Source of the DNA: Pseudomonas grandcourensis
GTDB lineage: Bacteria; Pseudomonadota; Gammaproteobacteria; Pseudomonadales; Pseudomonadaceae
Reading direction: 5' to 3'
Assembly: GCF_039909015.1 (NCBI RefSeq)
Contig: NZ_CP150919.1
Location: forward strand, 4,378,501 to 4,442,500
DNA: 64,000 bases
Shown here one piece after another: positions 41,353 to 51,348 of the stretch. Within the stretch, counting starts at the first letter, position 1; each line of letters opens with the position of its first letter. The position numbers and the translations under genes were made by a program. The notes under the pieces are model-generated. The model did not search any database and was not told where the DNA came from. It was given only the letters and a program-made list of their open reading frames with translations.

Positions 41353-42831
41353 TTAACGGTTTTTCCAGGCATCCGAAGCTGGGGCCTTGCCCTTTTCATA
41401 GGGACGAAACAGGGTCATGTATAGGACACCGACAAGGATGACGATGGCACCGACAAGTGCGATGCCGTAGTTCAAATACCAAGGCGCATCCGGGGTACGC
41501 GGCCAGGACATATTGATGATCGCGAACATGCCGTAGCAGAGGGCAGCAATGTTCACGATCCAACCCCAACGTCCCATGGTGAACTGGCCCTTGGGTTTCC
41601 ACCCACGGATACGGGCATACAGCGCACCGCCAACAATCATCTGGAACGCCAGGTAGATACCGATGGCGGCAAAGCTCACCACCAGAGCAATAGCGTTCTG
41701 AAGGTAGAAGCCCACACACACAATGATCGCAGGCAGCACGCCACACACCACCAGAGCTGCGGTCGGGACGTGTGTCGTAGGCGAGAGTTTTTTCAGCATA
41801 TTACTGCCCATGAGCATTTCGTCTCGAGCATAGGCATAGAGCAGACGACTGGCGGATGCCTGCAAACTCAGCACGCAGGAAACGAACGAAACCGTAATGA
41901 CCGCCATAACTACCCGAGAGCCCACAGGACCGAACGCGCTGCCGAATATGGTCGACATCGGGTCTTTGTCTTGCCCGGAAATGACCGCAGCCATATCTGG
42001 AACTGCAAGGATCAACGCCAGGGCCGCAAAGATCGAGGCGGCGCCGCCGATCCAGATAGTCATCCGCATCGCCTTTGGAACCTGGCGGCTAGGATTTGGG
42101 GTTTCCTCGGCAACATCGCCGCAAGCTTCAAAGCCGTAGTAGAGAAACATCCCCGCCAATGAGGCCGTGAGAAACGCAGGCCAATAGGCCCCATCAATGG
42201 AAATATCAAAAGTATTGAACAATACGCTCAAAGGCTGGTGGCGCTCGAAGATCAGCAGGTATCCACCGATAAACAAAGCCCCGACTAGTTCGCAGAGAAA
42301 ACCGAACATCGCCACCCGCGCCAATAGTTTGGTACCACTGAGATTCAAGACCGTCGCCACCGCCGTCAAAAATAGCGCGACCAACGTGTTAGTTACCGGC
42401 GACGACTCGAAACCTAGAAGGTTTGCGATGTAGGGGCCAGCCCCCAGCGCGACGGCGGCAATGGTGACACATAGGGAGATGGCATAAATCCACCCGACCA
42501 TCCATGCCCACTTCTTGCCAACCAGACGACGGGCCCAAGGATAGACGCCGCCGGAAATCGGGTACTGAGATACCACTTCGCAAAAAATCAGACACACCAG
42601 CATCTGGCCGAACCCCACCAGCAGGTAGGACCAGAACATCGGTGGCCCGCCGGCGGCCAAGCACAGGCCGAACAAGGTGTAGACCCCTACTACCGGGGAC
42701 AGATAGGTGAATCCAAGGGCAAAGTTCTGCCACAGACTCATACTACGTTCGAAATTTGAGGTGTACCCAAGGGCACGGAGTTGCTCCGCGTCTTGATCTA
42801 CAGCTACCTTGGAGCTAATTGAGCTGTTCAT
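41353..42831 (-). CDS. APC-superfamily amino acid / amine permease
   Basis: Inner-membrane permease of 492 residues with about twelve membrane segments. GFTYLSPVVGVYTLFGLCLAAGGPPMFW and the YPISGGVYPWARRLVGKKWAWMVGW segment place it with the eukaryote-type choline/GABA/amine transporters of the APC family. Start ATG 42831 follows AAGGA by about eight bases. It is followed by the NTF2-like gene and preceded, 87 bases away on the same strand, by an aldehyde dehydrogenase gene, suggesting uptake of an amine, GABA or 5-aminovalerate. Confidence 0.88.
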   Translation of the reverse strand: MNSSISSKVAVDQDAEQLRALGYTSNFERSMSLWQNFALGFTYLSPVVGVYTLFGLCLAAGGPPMFWSYLLVGFGQMLVCLIFCEVVSQYPISGGVYPWARRLVGKKWAWMVGWIYAISLCVTIAAVALGAGPYIANLLGFESSPVTNTLVALFLTAVATVLNLSGTKLLARVAMFGFLCELVGALFIGGYLLIFERHQPLSVLFNTFDISIDGAYWPAFLTASLAGMFLYYGFEACGDVAEETPNPSRQVPKAMRMTIWIGGAASIFAALALILAVPDMAAVISGQDKDPMSTIFGSAFGPVGSRVVMAVITVSFVSCVLSLQASASRLLYAYARDEMLMGSNMLKKLSPTTHVPTAALVVCGVLPAIIVCVGFYLQNAIALVVSFAAIGIYLAFQMIVGGALYARIRGWKPKGQFTMGRWGWIVNIAALCYGMFAIINMSWPRTPDAPWYLNYGIALVGAIVILVGVLYMTLFRPYEKGKAPASDAWKNR

Positions 42832-42918
42832 TGCAACATCCTTCAAAAAGGAATTTGTTTTAATAGGCGTTGATCGGACGGTGCCATCCCATCCGTTGCG
42901 CGATTAACCATAGTTGAC

Positions 42919-44412
42919 TCAGAGTTGTATCCAGGTGGCCTTAATCTCCGTGTACTTATCAAAGGCATGCAGAGATTTGTCACGACCATTACCGGACTGT
43001 TTAAAGCCGCCGAACGGCGCCATCATGTCACCGCCGTCATAAAGATTGACCCAAACACTGCCTGCACGAAGTGCGCGGGAAATGTTGTGGGCTCGAGACA
43101 GGTCAGACGTCCAGACAGCTGCGGCCAGACCGTAAGGGGTGTCATTGGCGATGCGTACAGCATCTTCTGCTTCGTCGAATTCGATGACTGACAGTACGGG
43201 ACCGAATATTTCTTCCCGGGCGATTTTCATCGAGTTGCTGACGTTGTCGAACAGGGTTGGCTCTACATAACTGCCACCGGCCTCTACCCGTGCAACGCGC
43301 CCCCCGAGCAAGAGCCGCGCACCTTGCGCTTGACCTTCTTCGATGTACTGCATCACCCCATCCAGATGACGGCCATCAACCATTGCGCCGACGTTGGTAT
43401 CAGGGTCGAGAGGATGCCCCGGCTTCCAGCCCTTCATGGCCTCGACAACCATCGGTACAAAACGCTCTTTGATCGATGCCTGCACCAGCAAACGTGAACC
43501 GGCAGTGCAAACCTCACCTTGGTTGAAGGCGATGGCTGCCGCTGCTGCTTCGGCCGCCACCTGCAGATCGGGAGCATCAGCAAATACTATGTTGGGACTT
43601 TTGCCGCCGGCCTCGAGCCAGACCCGCTTCATATTCGACTCACCCGCATAAACCAGTAGTTGCTTGGCCACTTGGGTCGACCCGGTAAACGCCAAAGTAT
43701 CAACATCACCGTGCAGGGCCAACGCCTTGCCCACGGTGTGGCCATAGCCCGGCAGAACATTGAGCACACCCGCTGGAAGACCCGCCTCCAGAGCAAGCTG
43801 TGCGATGCGGATAGCCGTCAGCGGAGAACGCTCCGAGGGTTTGAGGACAACTGAGTTACCGGCAGCCAGCGCCGGCCCCAACTTCCAAGACGCCATCATC
43901 AGTGGGAAATTCCACGGCACGATAGTCGCAACCACCCCAACCGGCTCCCGGGTAACCAGCCCGAGCTGATCAACCGAGGTCGCTGCCACCTCATCGTAGA
44001 TTTTGTCTATTGCCTCACCGCACCAACGGATACTGTCAATGCTCCCCGGAAGGTCGACCGAAAGCGAATCGGAAATCGGCTTGCCCATGTCCAATGTTTC
44101 CAGCAGAGCCAGCTCTTCGGAATGGGCCTGCAACAATTCGGAAAAACGCACCATCACTGCCTTGCGCATTGCAGGTGCTTGGCGTGACCAGACACCAGAC
44201 TCGAACGCAGACCGGGCACTGGCTACCGCCAAATTCGCATCCGCCGCATCGCAACTGGCGACCAAGGCAAGCACACGCCCGTCGATAGGACTAATGCACT
44301 CAAAGGTTGCACCTGAGCTGGCCGACACATATTTGCCATTGATGAAGGCTCGCCCCTCGATGCTCAGCGCCTTGGCTCTGGCTTCCCACTCTGATCGGGT
44401 CAACTGACTCAT
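42919..44412 (-). CDS. NAD-dependent aldehyde dehydrogenase (PuuC/KauB-like)
   Basis: Aldehyde dehydrogenase of 497 residues. Catalytic Glu lies in LEAGGKSPN near residue 270 and Cys in NQGEVCTAGSR near residue 304; PWNFPLMMASWKLGPALAAGN and FGGFKQSGNGRD are the other anchors. The family oxidises gamma-glutamyl-aminobutyraldehyde, aminobutyraldehyde or similar amine-derived aldehydes. It heads the leftward unit with the permease and is divergent from the FadR-type regulator, so induction by an amine is likely. Confidence 0.88.
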   Translation of the reverse strand: MSQLTRSEWEARAKALSIEGRAFINGKYVSASSGATFECISPIDGRVLALVASCDAADANLAVASARSAFESGVWSRQAPAMRKAVMVRFSELLQAHSEELALLETLDMGKPISDSLSVDLPGSIDSIRWCGEAIDKIYDEVAATSVDQLGLVTREPVGVVATIVPWNFPLMMASWKLGPALAAGNSVVLKPSERSPLTAIRIAQLALEAGLPAGVLNVLPGYGHTVGKALALHGDVDTLAFTGSTQVAKQLLVYAGESNMKRVWLEAGGKSPNIVFADAPDLQVAAEAAAAAIAFNQGEVCTAGSRLLVQASIKERFVPMVVEAMKGWKPGHPLDPDTNVGAMVDGRHLDGVMQYIEEGQAQGARLLLGGRVARVEAGGSYVEPTLFDNVSNSMKIAREEIFGPVLSVIEFDEAEDAVRIANDTPYGLAAAVWTSDLSRAHNISRALRAGSVWVNLYDGGDMMAPFGGFKQSGNGRDKSLHAFDKYTEIKATWIQL

Positions 44413-44464
44413 GGTTAAAACTGCTCCTGGGTTCGGATGGATGCGATCTCAAATCGCCTTAAAC

Positions 44465-44478
44465 ATATGGAACCATAT
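44465..44478. promoter_or_regulatory. Candidate operator ATATGG-AA-CCATAT
   Basis: A perfect 14-base inverted repeat with a two-base centre lies 53 bases upstream of the aldehyde dehydrogenase gene in the divergent gap. GntR/FadR repressors bind repeats of this size, so the regulator at 44677 is the likely partner. Confidence 0.55.
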
Positions 44479-44676
44479 CTTTTAACCCTTGAGAACCCCG
44501 GAAAAGCTAATGCGATGTGATTTTTTTGACTTTTTATGCGTTAAAACTCTAGAATCCCCCCACAAACACGTACAAAAATAATATTAAATATGAAATAGAA
44601 TTTTAAAAGAAACACACATCCGGACGCGCTTGACGCTATATCGGACTATTGCCACAGGCGTAAAACGGCGCCGCCC

Positions 44677-45423
44677 ATGAATGAATCAACCATGAGCCCT
44701 ACTTCAAGCCTCATACGCCTTAACCAAGAAGGTAAAACGGAGTCTGTTACCCGTCGCCTGATAGAAATGATCGATCTGGGGTTGTTCACAGAAGGCGAAC
44801 AGCTCCCCAATGAAAGTGCCCTGGCCACCCAACTCGGCGTTGCCACGGTTACGCTGAGGGACGCGCTGGCGGGCTTGCGAGAGCGCGGGGTTATCGAAAC
44901 CCGGCGTGGACGCAGCGGAGGGAGCTTCATCTGCGCCGCGCCGCAAACCTCAGATCAGTCACTGTTCGATCAACTACGTGAATTCAGCACGCTTGAACTC
45001 CGTGACCTCGCCGATGAACACGCTGCCATTTCAGGCGCCGCCGCCCGACTGGCGGCTCAGCGCACTGGACCTGAGCAACATGCAAGACTGAGCAGCCTTG
45101 TCGACGCCCTAGCCAACGCTCAAGAGCGGCGAGAGCGACGCCGAGCAGACGCCAGATTCCATATCGAAATAGCCGTGGCAGCACAGTCTGTGCGCCTGAC
45201 TCACAGCGAAGCGCGTCTGCAGGCGGAGCTTGGGGAACTGCTATGGCTGCCGTTTGCCGGCCAACCAGACCCTCAGGCCATCGAGCGGGAGCATAGAGCT
45301 ATCCTGGAAGCCATCGTAGCGAACGATGCCAATCTGGCCGGCGCACTGGCAGAAGCACATGTAACACGAGGCGTTCGCCGCCTAAGCACCTTACGACTAC
45401 AACAAATGGCAGAAGGCGACTAA
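44677..45423 (+). CDS. GntR-family regulator, FadR subfamily
   Basis: Repressor of 248 residues. The winged helix (residues ~18-80) includes LFTEGEQLPNESALATQLGVATVTLRDALAGLRERGVIETRRGRSGG, and the rest is an FCD ligand domain. It is divergent from the aldehyde dehydrogenase-permease unit, with the ATATGG-AA-CCATAT repeat between. Two ATGs (44677 and 44692) are possible; neither has a strong ribosome-binding site. FCD regulators answer to carboxylates, fitting an amino-acid-derived acid as inducer. Confidence 0.87.
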   Translation: MNESTMSPTSSLIRLNQEGKTESVTRRLIEMIDLGLFTEGEQLPNESALATQLGVATVTLRDALAGLRERGVIETRRGRSGGSFICAAPQTSDQSLFDQLREFSTLELRDLADEHAAISGAAARLAAQRTGPEQHARLSSLVDALANAQERRERRRADARFHIEIAVAAQSVRLTHSEARLQAELGELLWLPFAGQPDPQAIEREHRAILEAIVANDANLAGALAEAHVTRGVRRLSTLRLQQMAEGD

Positions 45424-45531
45424 TGAATGGAACGAAACTTGCTGAATTATTCGCTCGCTATGCAGCTCGGTGTCGCATACCCCGTCGACTGCAGGCACCG
45501 AATTGTCTTCTCTGAGTCATGAGGTAGAGCC

Positions 45532-46275
45532 ATGGCTAACGAAATGTCAGCAAACGAGCTGTCCCAATGTGCCACGTTAATCAATGCTTCCGTAAGTAAC
45601 GTATTCAAGGGGCTCAACGATATGAGCGCCGCGGCATTGAGCATTTGGGAGCATACGTGTAGCAAAAAGGAGCGCCCCTGCCAAGGCGACCTGAAGCCAT
45701 TGCTGCCGATTATTCGACAAATCCTGAACTCGGAAAACCTCAAGTTTCATGGTGCCGGCGTGGTATTCGCTCCTGGTGAGCTGGAAGGCCGCGAAATGCA
45801 TCTGGAATGGTGGTGCCGAACCCAAAAAGAAGAAATTAAGCCTCTGACGCTGAACTTTAATAGCCGTAGCGAACGTTTTTACGATTACCTGCACATGCCT
45901 TGGTACACCCTCCCCCAGCAAACCCGGCAGCCCTCCATAGACGGCCCGTTTGTGGATTTGTACGGCACGGAGCAGTACATCATTGCGTTCTCGGTTCCTA
46001 TTTTTTTCGCAGATCGCTTCATTGGTGTAGCTGCTGCCGATATTTCTCTGCACTCCTTGGAGCCCTTGCTCGTGCGCAGCCTTATGCGAGTCAGTAATGA
46101 GGCGTTGTTACTCAACGCCGAAGGTAGGGTGCTGGCGGCTAACACACCGAGTTGGCTGGCCGGTGATTTGATCCGAGGCACCCTGAGTCTGGACAAAGAA
46201 CAGGGTCGCGTCCTGAGCCTTATCGACACATCGTCATATTGGAGAGTCGTAGAGCGGCCTGTCCCAAGGTTTTGA
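45532..46275 (+). CDS. Stand-alone Cache (PDC-like) sensor-domain protein
   Basis: A 247-residue protein that looks like a dCache-type ligand-binding domain: an N-terminal helix (ATLINASVSNVFKGLNDMSAAALSIW), then HMPWYTLPQQTRQPSIDGPFVDL and EQYIIAFSVPIFFADRFIGVAAADISLHSLE, the conserved membrane-distal and proximal PAS-like strands. Unusually there is no membrane segment, signal peptide or output domain. GAGGTAGAG precedes the ATG. It follows the FadR-type gene by 108 bases and may sense the same amino compound. The C-terminus ends abruptly after YWRVVERP, so a truncation by frameshift is possible. Confidence 0.78.
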   Translation: MANEMSANELSQCATLINASVSNVFKGLNDMSAAALSIWEHTCSKKERPCQGDLKPLLPIIRQILNSENLKFHGAGVVFAPGELEGREMHLEWWCRTQKEEIKPLTLNFNSRSERFYDYLHMPWYTLPQQTRQPSIDGPFVDLYGTEQYIIAFSVPIFFADRFIGVAAADISLHSLEPLLVRSLMRVSNEALLLNAEGRVLAANTPSWLAGDLIRGTLSLDKEQGRVLSLIDTSSYWRVVERPVPRF

Positions 46276-47000
46276 TCAAGACTCCATCTTGGTTTGAGAA
46301 ACCAAATCTAAACCCAGGCGCATCAGGAAAAGTCCTATCGAATGAAAGCTCCTGCCATGGATGGCTGGAGGTCGCCATGCACTCCGCTACCGAAAGTGGC
46401 CCCCATTCTAGCCGCCTATTCCATCAGGCAATTGCACAAAAATCATCTCAACCGAGTTGACGAAGCTGTGCACTCTCACCGCGACACTGGAAGATCACAA
46501 CCTTTAGAAGGAGCCGCAGTGGGTCGCACAGCCACTGGGTTCTTCACGAAGTCCGTGAACGACTGAAACAAGTACTTTGACGCCTCATTCCACACGTTTC
46601 CTGCCTGTCGAGCCCGACTAAAACCCGCGTTGCGGTCAGATCACTTTTCGAAATTTGGAGCTAGAGGGGACGCACTCAAATAGAGGCGGCTGTAGTGGAA
46701 ATGAATACAGCTTTTGACCTGGAGGTTAGCCAGCACCCGGAACAACAGGCCGACCTAGAGACATTGTGAGCCGGATTCGTTGGTCAACTCAAACCGATTA
46801 ATTAAAAAGATATAAATCATGGTTATCAAACAGAGGGTGTACGGCTACCGGGACAGCGAGCTCTTTTTCATGAAGATCAAGCGCGCCTTTCCCGGTAATC
46901 CGTGAAGAATCATTTTTACTCACGAAACTAAAATGGTGGCGCGACCAGTACTCGGGCCGCGCCGATGATCGATACACCTTCATGACACCGAGACGCGCTA
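46276..47000. other. Long intergenic region, no recognisable content
   Basis: About 725 bases between convergent genes. Short plus-strand frames occur at 46342-46566 but have no ribosome-binding site and no recognisable protein. I see no tRNA-like cloverleaf, insertion-sequence end or long repeat. Base composition is irregular, as in decayed sequence. Confidence 0.5.
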
Positions 47001-48422
47001 TCAGGAGTTGTGTGTGTAGCCCTCCCACTGATGCCACATGCTTTGGTTGACACCCAGACCAAACCAACGGTCAGTGTCGTCGAGTGCACGGCTGAATGTA
47101 TCAACCACAAACTGTATTTCTTCTGTCGTGGATATCAGTGGTGGACAGAATGCGATCGAGTCTCCCATCGCCCTTGTGATCATGCCGTACTCCTGCGCAC
47201 GTCCCGCCAGGTAGCGCCCCAGCTTCCCAACCGTATCCAGCGGCTCCTTTGTCCGACGATCCGCAACGAGCTCCACAGCGGCGATCAGTCCACAGCCCCT
47301 GACCTCCCCTACCAACGGATGATCAGCAAATTGAGCCAGTCCGGCCTGAAGTTGTTCGCCCAACTCGCAGGCGCGCTCGATAAGCCGATCTTCCTGGATG
47401 ATTTTTATGTTTTCCAGCGCAACTGCAGTCGCAACCGGGTGGCCGCTGCCGGTGAAGCCATGGCCCAGAGTACCGAAGGTGTGGCTCTGATCGGCGATCC
47501 CCTCGAAGACCTTATCGTTGATCAGGACTGCCGCGATCGGTTGATACGAAGAAGATAGTTGCTTGGAAACCACCATGACATCCGGCTTGATGCCGAAGGT
47601 TTCGCAGCCAAACATTTTACCGGTACGACCAAAGCCGCAAATCACTTCATCCGCAACGACCAGCACGTCATATTTGCGGCACACCGCTTGAACCTTGTCC
47701 CAATACGTGCGCGGAGGCACGATCACGCCGCCCGCCCCCATCAGCGGTTCGCCGTAAAAAGCGGCTACGGTTTCCGGGCCCTCCCGGAGAATGACATCTT
47801 CGAGTTCGGTTGCCAGGCGATCAGCAAATTGTTCCTCGGTCTCGCCAGGTTTGGCATTGCGATAGTGGTGCGGACAGGCAACGTGAAAGAAGCCCGGCAG
47901 CGGCACGTCAAAACCACGTTGGTTCACCTGCAGCCCGGTTAAACTGGCGCTGACAGCAGTAATGCCGTGATACGCATTATGACGGCTGATGAACTTCTTT
48001 TTGCCAGGCTTGCCGATGGCATTGTTGCGATACCAGATCATCTTGACGACGGTGTCGTTGGCTTCAGAGCCTGAGTTAGTGAAGAAGACTTTGCTCATCG
48101 GCACCGGGGCGAGTTCGATCAGCTTCTCGGCCAATTCGATACTGGGTGTGTGAGCCTTGTGGCTGAAGAGGTGATAAAAGGGCAGTTTGCGTAGCTGTTG
48201 CTCTGCCGCCTTGATCAGACGCTCATTACTGAAACCCAGCGCCACACTCCAAAGACCCGACATCGCTTCAAGATAACGCTTGCCCTGATTGTCATAGACG
48301 TAAACGCCTTCGCCACGCTCGATAATCAGCGGGCCTACTTCCTGGTGCAGTCGCGCATCCGTGTAGGGGTGCAGTTGATGCTGAACATCCTTTTCGGCGA
48401 GCGAAAGATTCGAGCGATTCAT
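47001..48422 (-). CDS. Class III aminotransferase (omega-amino acid / diamine)
   Basis: PLP enzyme of 473 residues of the omega-aminotransferase family. PLP marks: TNSGSEANDTVVKMI near residue 120, VVADEVICGFGRTGKMFG near residue 265, the Schiff-base Lys in VVSKQLSSSYQPI near residue 295, and FTGSGHPVATAVALENI. I assign ATG 48422 (MNRSNLSLAEK) with GGAG upstream; a longer frame exists without support. It is on the gabD-lhgO-glaH strand, 100 bases downstream of gabD. Deamination of 5-aminovalerate, GABA or a diamine to a semialdehyde for GabD is the likely job; SpuC-like putrescine activity is the alternative. Confidence 0.88.
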   Translation of the reverse strand: MNRSNLSLAEKDVQHQLHPYTDARLHQEVGPLIIERGEGVYVYDNQGKRYLEAMSGLWSVALGFSNERLIKAAEQQLRKLPFYHLFSHKAHTPSIELAEKLIELAPVPMSKVFFTNSGSEANDTVVKMIWYRNNAIGKPGKKKFISRHNAYHGITAVSASLTGLQVNQRGFDVPLPGFFHVACPHHYRNAKPGETEEQFADRLATELEDVILREGPETVAAFYGEPLMGAGGVIVPPRTYWDKVQAVCRKYDVLVVADEVICGFGRTGKMFGCETFGIKPDVMVVSKQLSSSYQPIAAVLINDKVFEGIADQSHTFGTLGHGFTGSGHPVATAVALENIKIIQEDRLIERACELGEQLQAGLAQFADHPLVGEVRGCGLIAAVELVADRRTKEPLDTVGKLGRYLAGRAQEYGMITRAMGDSIAFCPPLISTTEEIQFVVDTFSRALDDTDRWFGLGVNQSMWHQWEGYTHNS

Positions 48423-48522
48423 GTTAAGGAACTCCGGGGAATGACAGCCATATGGCATTGTTACAGGCTTTGGTGGGTGTTCATTTCCACCACACTTGAC
48501 GCTTGATGAATGTCCGCCGTAA

Positions 48523-49971
48523 TTACACGCCGATACAGAGGTATTTGATTTCCAAGTAGTCCTCAATGCCGTACTTGGAGCCTTCACGGCCCAGCCCCGA
48601 AGCCTTGATGCCACCGAACGGCGCGACTTCGTTGGAGATGATCCCGGTGTTGACGCCGACAATGCCGTATTCCAGTGCTTCGCCCACACGGAACACCCGG
48701 CTCAAGTCGCGAGCATAGAAGTAGGACGCCAGACCGAATTCGGTATCGTTGGCCATGGCGATCACATCGGCTTCATCCTTGAAGCGGAACAGCGGTGCCA
48801 GCGGACCGAAAGTTTCTTCCTTGGCAACGGCGGCGTTGCGCGGAACATCAACCAGCACGGTCGGCTCGAAGAAGGTCCCGCCCAGGGCATGCGGCTTGCC
48901 GCCGGCAACCACGCGAGCGCCTTTGCTCACAGCGTCTTCAATTTGCTCCTGAACCTTGGCCATGGCTTTGGCATCGATCAGGGGGCCAGTGGTGATGCCG
49001 CTTTCCAGGCCATTACCGATGTTCAGCTTGGCCACCGCCGCGGTGAGTTTTTCGACGAAGGCGTCGTAGATGCCGTCCTGGATATACAGACGGTTGGCGC
49101 AGACGCAGGTCTGGCCGTTGTTGCGGTACTTCGAGATCAACGCCCCCTCGATAGCGGCGTCCAGGTCGGCGTCATCGAAGACGATGAAGGGTGCATTGCC
49201 GCCCAGTTCCAGCGACACCTTCTTGATGTCCTTGGCGCACTCGATCATCAGCTGGCGACCGATTTCGGTGGAGCCGGTGAAGGTCAGCTTGCGCACGAGC
49301 GGGTTACCGGTCAGCTCGCTGCCGACTTCGCCGGCACTGCCGGTGACCACGCTGAACACGCCTTTCGGAATGCCGGCGCGCTCGGCCAGCTCGGCCAAGG
49401 CCAGGGCCGAGTAAGGCGTTTGCGAGGCCGGCTTGAGGACCATGGTGCAGCCGGCGGCCAGGGCCGGACCGGCCTTGCGGGTGATCATCGCCGAAGGGAA
49501 GTTCCACGGAGTGATGGCGGCGGTGACACCGATCGGCTGCTTGAGCACCATCAGGCGCTTGTCGACCTGGTGACCGGGGATCATGTCGCCATATACGCGC
49601 TTGGCCTCTTCGCCGAACCACTCCAGAAAGGAAGCGGCATAAGCGATTTCGCCACGGGACTCGGTTAGTGGCTTGCCTTGCTCCAGGGTCATCAGGCGGG
49701 CCAGGTCTTCCTGGTTGGCCATCATCAGGTCGAACCACTTGCGAAGCTTGTTGGCGCGCTCCTTGGCGGTCAGGGCGCGCCAGGCCGGTAGCGCCTTGTC
49801 AGCGGCTTCAATGGCACGACAGGTTTCGGTCGCCCCCATCTTCGGCACGCTGCCAATGATTTCACCAGTGGCCGGGTTGTTGACCATGAGGGTCTGGCCA
49901 TTGTCAGCATCTGCCCAGGCACCGTCGATATAGGCTTGCTGGCGAAACAGTTTCTGATCGTTGAGTTGCAC
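48523..49971 (-). CDS. gabD: Succinate/glutarate-semialdehyde dehydrogenase
   Basis: NADP-type semialdehyde dehydrogenase of 482 residues, acting on succinic or glutaric semialdehyde. Catalytic Glu is in LELGGNAPFIVFDDADLD near residue 254 and Cys in NNGQTCVCANRLY near residue 288. A GTG start at 49971, eight bases after GAGGA, gives the usual N-terminus QLNDQKLFRQQAYIDGAW. It lies 13 bases after lhgO, as in the E. coli glaH-lhgO-gabD operon. The paralogue at 18151 serves a different operon. Confidence 0.92.
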   Translation of the reverse strand: MQLNDQKLFRQQAYIDGAWADADNGQTLMVNNPATGEIIGSVPKMGATETCRAIEAADKALPAWRALTAKERANKLRKWFDLMMANQEDLARLMTLEQGKPLTESRGEIAYAASFLEWFGEEAKRVYGDMIPGHQVDKRLMVLKQPIGVTAAITPWNFPSAMITRKAGPALAAGCTMVLKPASQTPYSALALAELAERAGIPKGVFSVVTGSAGEVGSELTGNPLVRKLTFTGSTEIGRQLMIECAKDIKKVSLELGGNAPFIVFDDADLDAAIEGALISKYRNNGQTCVCANRLYIQDGIYDAFVEKLTAAVAKLNIGNGLESGITTGPLIDAKAMAKVQEQIEDAVSKGARVVAGGKPHALGGTFFEPTVLVDVPRNAAVAKEETFGPLAPLFRFKDEADVIAMANDTEFGLASYFYARDLSRVFRVGEALEYGIVGVNTGIISNEVAPFGGIKASGLGREGSKYGIEDYLEIKYLCIGV

Positions 49972-49984
49972 GCGAAATTCCTCA

Positions 49985-51259
49985 TTAGCGGGTTGCGCCG
50001 GAAGCCGCCATCGGGGCGGTCCGAGTGGAGTTGGCGGGTTTGACAAAACTGACACCGGCACTTGCTAGTTGCTCACGGACCTTGTCGACGATGTATGCGC
50101 CGATCGGGATGGCGGAGGTCGCTGCAGGCGACGGGGCGTTGCAGACGCTGACGCTACGGGCAGTGTTGACGAACAGGAAATCGTCGATCAACTTGCCGTC
50201 AAGCGAGACCGCCTGTGCGCGCACACCGGCCGGGTAGGCGGTGAGGTCGCTCTTGTTGATGCTCGGGCAGTACTTCTGCACTTCCTTCAGGTAGCCGCCC
50301 TTGAACAGTGAGTTTTTCATCTCGATCAGACCGGGACGCAGGTTCTTCATCAGCACCTTCAGAATGCCCGGGGTGGTCAGGGTTTCGAACATGTCCGACA
50401 GCGAAAAGTCGGTCTTGCGATAGCCTTCGCGCTTCATCGCCAGCACTGCGTTGGGGCCGACAGTGACGGTGCCGTCGATCATGCGGGTCAGGTGCACGCC
50501 GAGAAATGGCATGGACGGATCCGGGATCGGATAGATCAGGTGGTTGACGATCTGATTATGCTGTTTGGGCAGCAGGTAATACTCGCCGCGGAACGGGCAG
50601 ATGATGAAGTTGGGCTTGATCCCGAGCATGCGCACCACGCGGTCAGCCATCAGGCCCGAGCAGGTGATCAGGAAGCGCCCGTGGTGCTCCAGCGTGTCGG
50701 TGCGAACCACGACTTCATCGGGACGCTCGTCGATGGCGACGACTTCGCTGTTGTAGCGGATCTCACCACCGGCGGCTTCGAATTCTCGGCCCATGGCCGC
50801 GGTGACTTCGGCGTAGTTCACAATGCCGCTCGACGGCACAAAGATACCGCCCAGGCCGACGATGTTCGGCTCGCGCTCGCGCAGCTCGGCGGCCGACAGC
50901 CATCCACGCCTCAGCCCATTGGCTTCGGTACGGTCCCACAACGCGCTCATGCGCTGCATTTCCAGCTCATTGGTGGCCACCAGCAGCTTGCCGCACTCGT
51001 CGTAACGGATGCCGTGCTTGTCGCAGAAGGCCTTGGTGGCCTTGTTGCCCTCCAGGCAGAAGCGCGCCTTCAGGCTGCCCGGGGTGTAGTAGACGCCGGC
51101 ATGGATTACGCCACTGTTGTGGCCGGTCTGGTGCTTGGCCGGGCCGGACTCTTTCTCCAGCAGGAGGATTTTTGCGTCCGGGTAAACCTGGGCCAGTTGC
51201 ATGGCCGTGGACATACCCACAATGCCGCCACCGATGATGATGAAGTCGTACACAGCCAT
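49985..51259 (-). CDS. lhgO: L-2-hydroxyglutarate oxidase/dehydrogenase
   Basis: FAD enzyme of 424 residues oxidising L-2-hydroxyglutarate to 2-oxoglutarate with electrons passed to the quinone pool. The dinucleotide motif IIIGGGIVGMSTAMQLAQVYP is at the N-terminus; KHQTGHNSGVIHAGVYYTPGSLKA and the C-terminal ARSVSVCNAPSPAATSAIPIG match YgaF/LhgO closely from memory. The gene lies between glaH and gabD. The intergenic hairpin toward glaH may lower its expression relative to glaH. Confidence 0.92.
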   Translation of the reverse strand: MAVYDFIIIGGGIVGMSTAMQLAQVYPDAKILLLEKESGPAKHQTGHNSGVIHAGVYYTPGSLKARFCLEGNKATKAFCDKHGIRYDECGKLLVATNELEMQRMSALWDRTEANGLRRGWLSAAELREREPNIVGLGGIFVPSSGIVNYAEVTAAMGREFEAAGGEIRYNSEVVAIDERPDEVVVRTDTLEHHGRFLITCSGLMADRVVRMLGIKPNFIICPFRGEYYLLPKQHNQIVNHLIYPIPDPSMPFLGVHLTRMIDGTVTVGPNAVLAMKREGYRKTDFSLSDMFETLTTPGILKVLMKNLRPGLIEMKNSLFKGGYLKEVQKYCPSINKSDLTAYPAGVRAQAVSLDGKLIDDFLFVNTARSVSVCNAPSPAATSAIPIGAYIVDKVREQLASAGVSFVKPANSTRTAPMAASGATR

Positions 51260-51303
51260 TAGCTTGCACCCACCTGTATTACGTTTTTGTTAGAAGCGCG
51301 ATA

Positions 51304-51324
51304 AGGGCCACATGAGGTGGCCCT
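51304..51324. other. Hairpin between glaH and lhgO
   Basis: Perfect eight-base arms AGGGCCAC / GTGGCCCT with a five-base loop lie in the 89-base gap. There is no T-run on the coding strand, so it is more likely an attenuating or RNA-stabilising structure than a full terminator. Confidence 0.5.
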
Positions 51325-51348
51325 CGTCACTTCAGCGTTTGCCAAACC

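Noticed and set aside
46342..46566. Plus-strand frame of 74 codons in the gap after the Cache gene
   Set aside because: No ribosome-binding site and no domain; several competing frames overlap it.
48889..49668. Open frame of 259 codons antisense to gabD
   Set aside because: The sense strand encodes an intact aldehyde dehydrogenase; the antisense product is low-complexity and unrecognisable.
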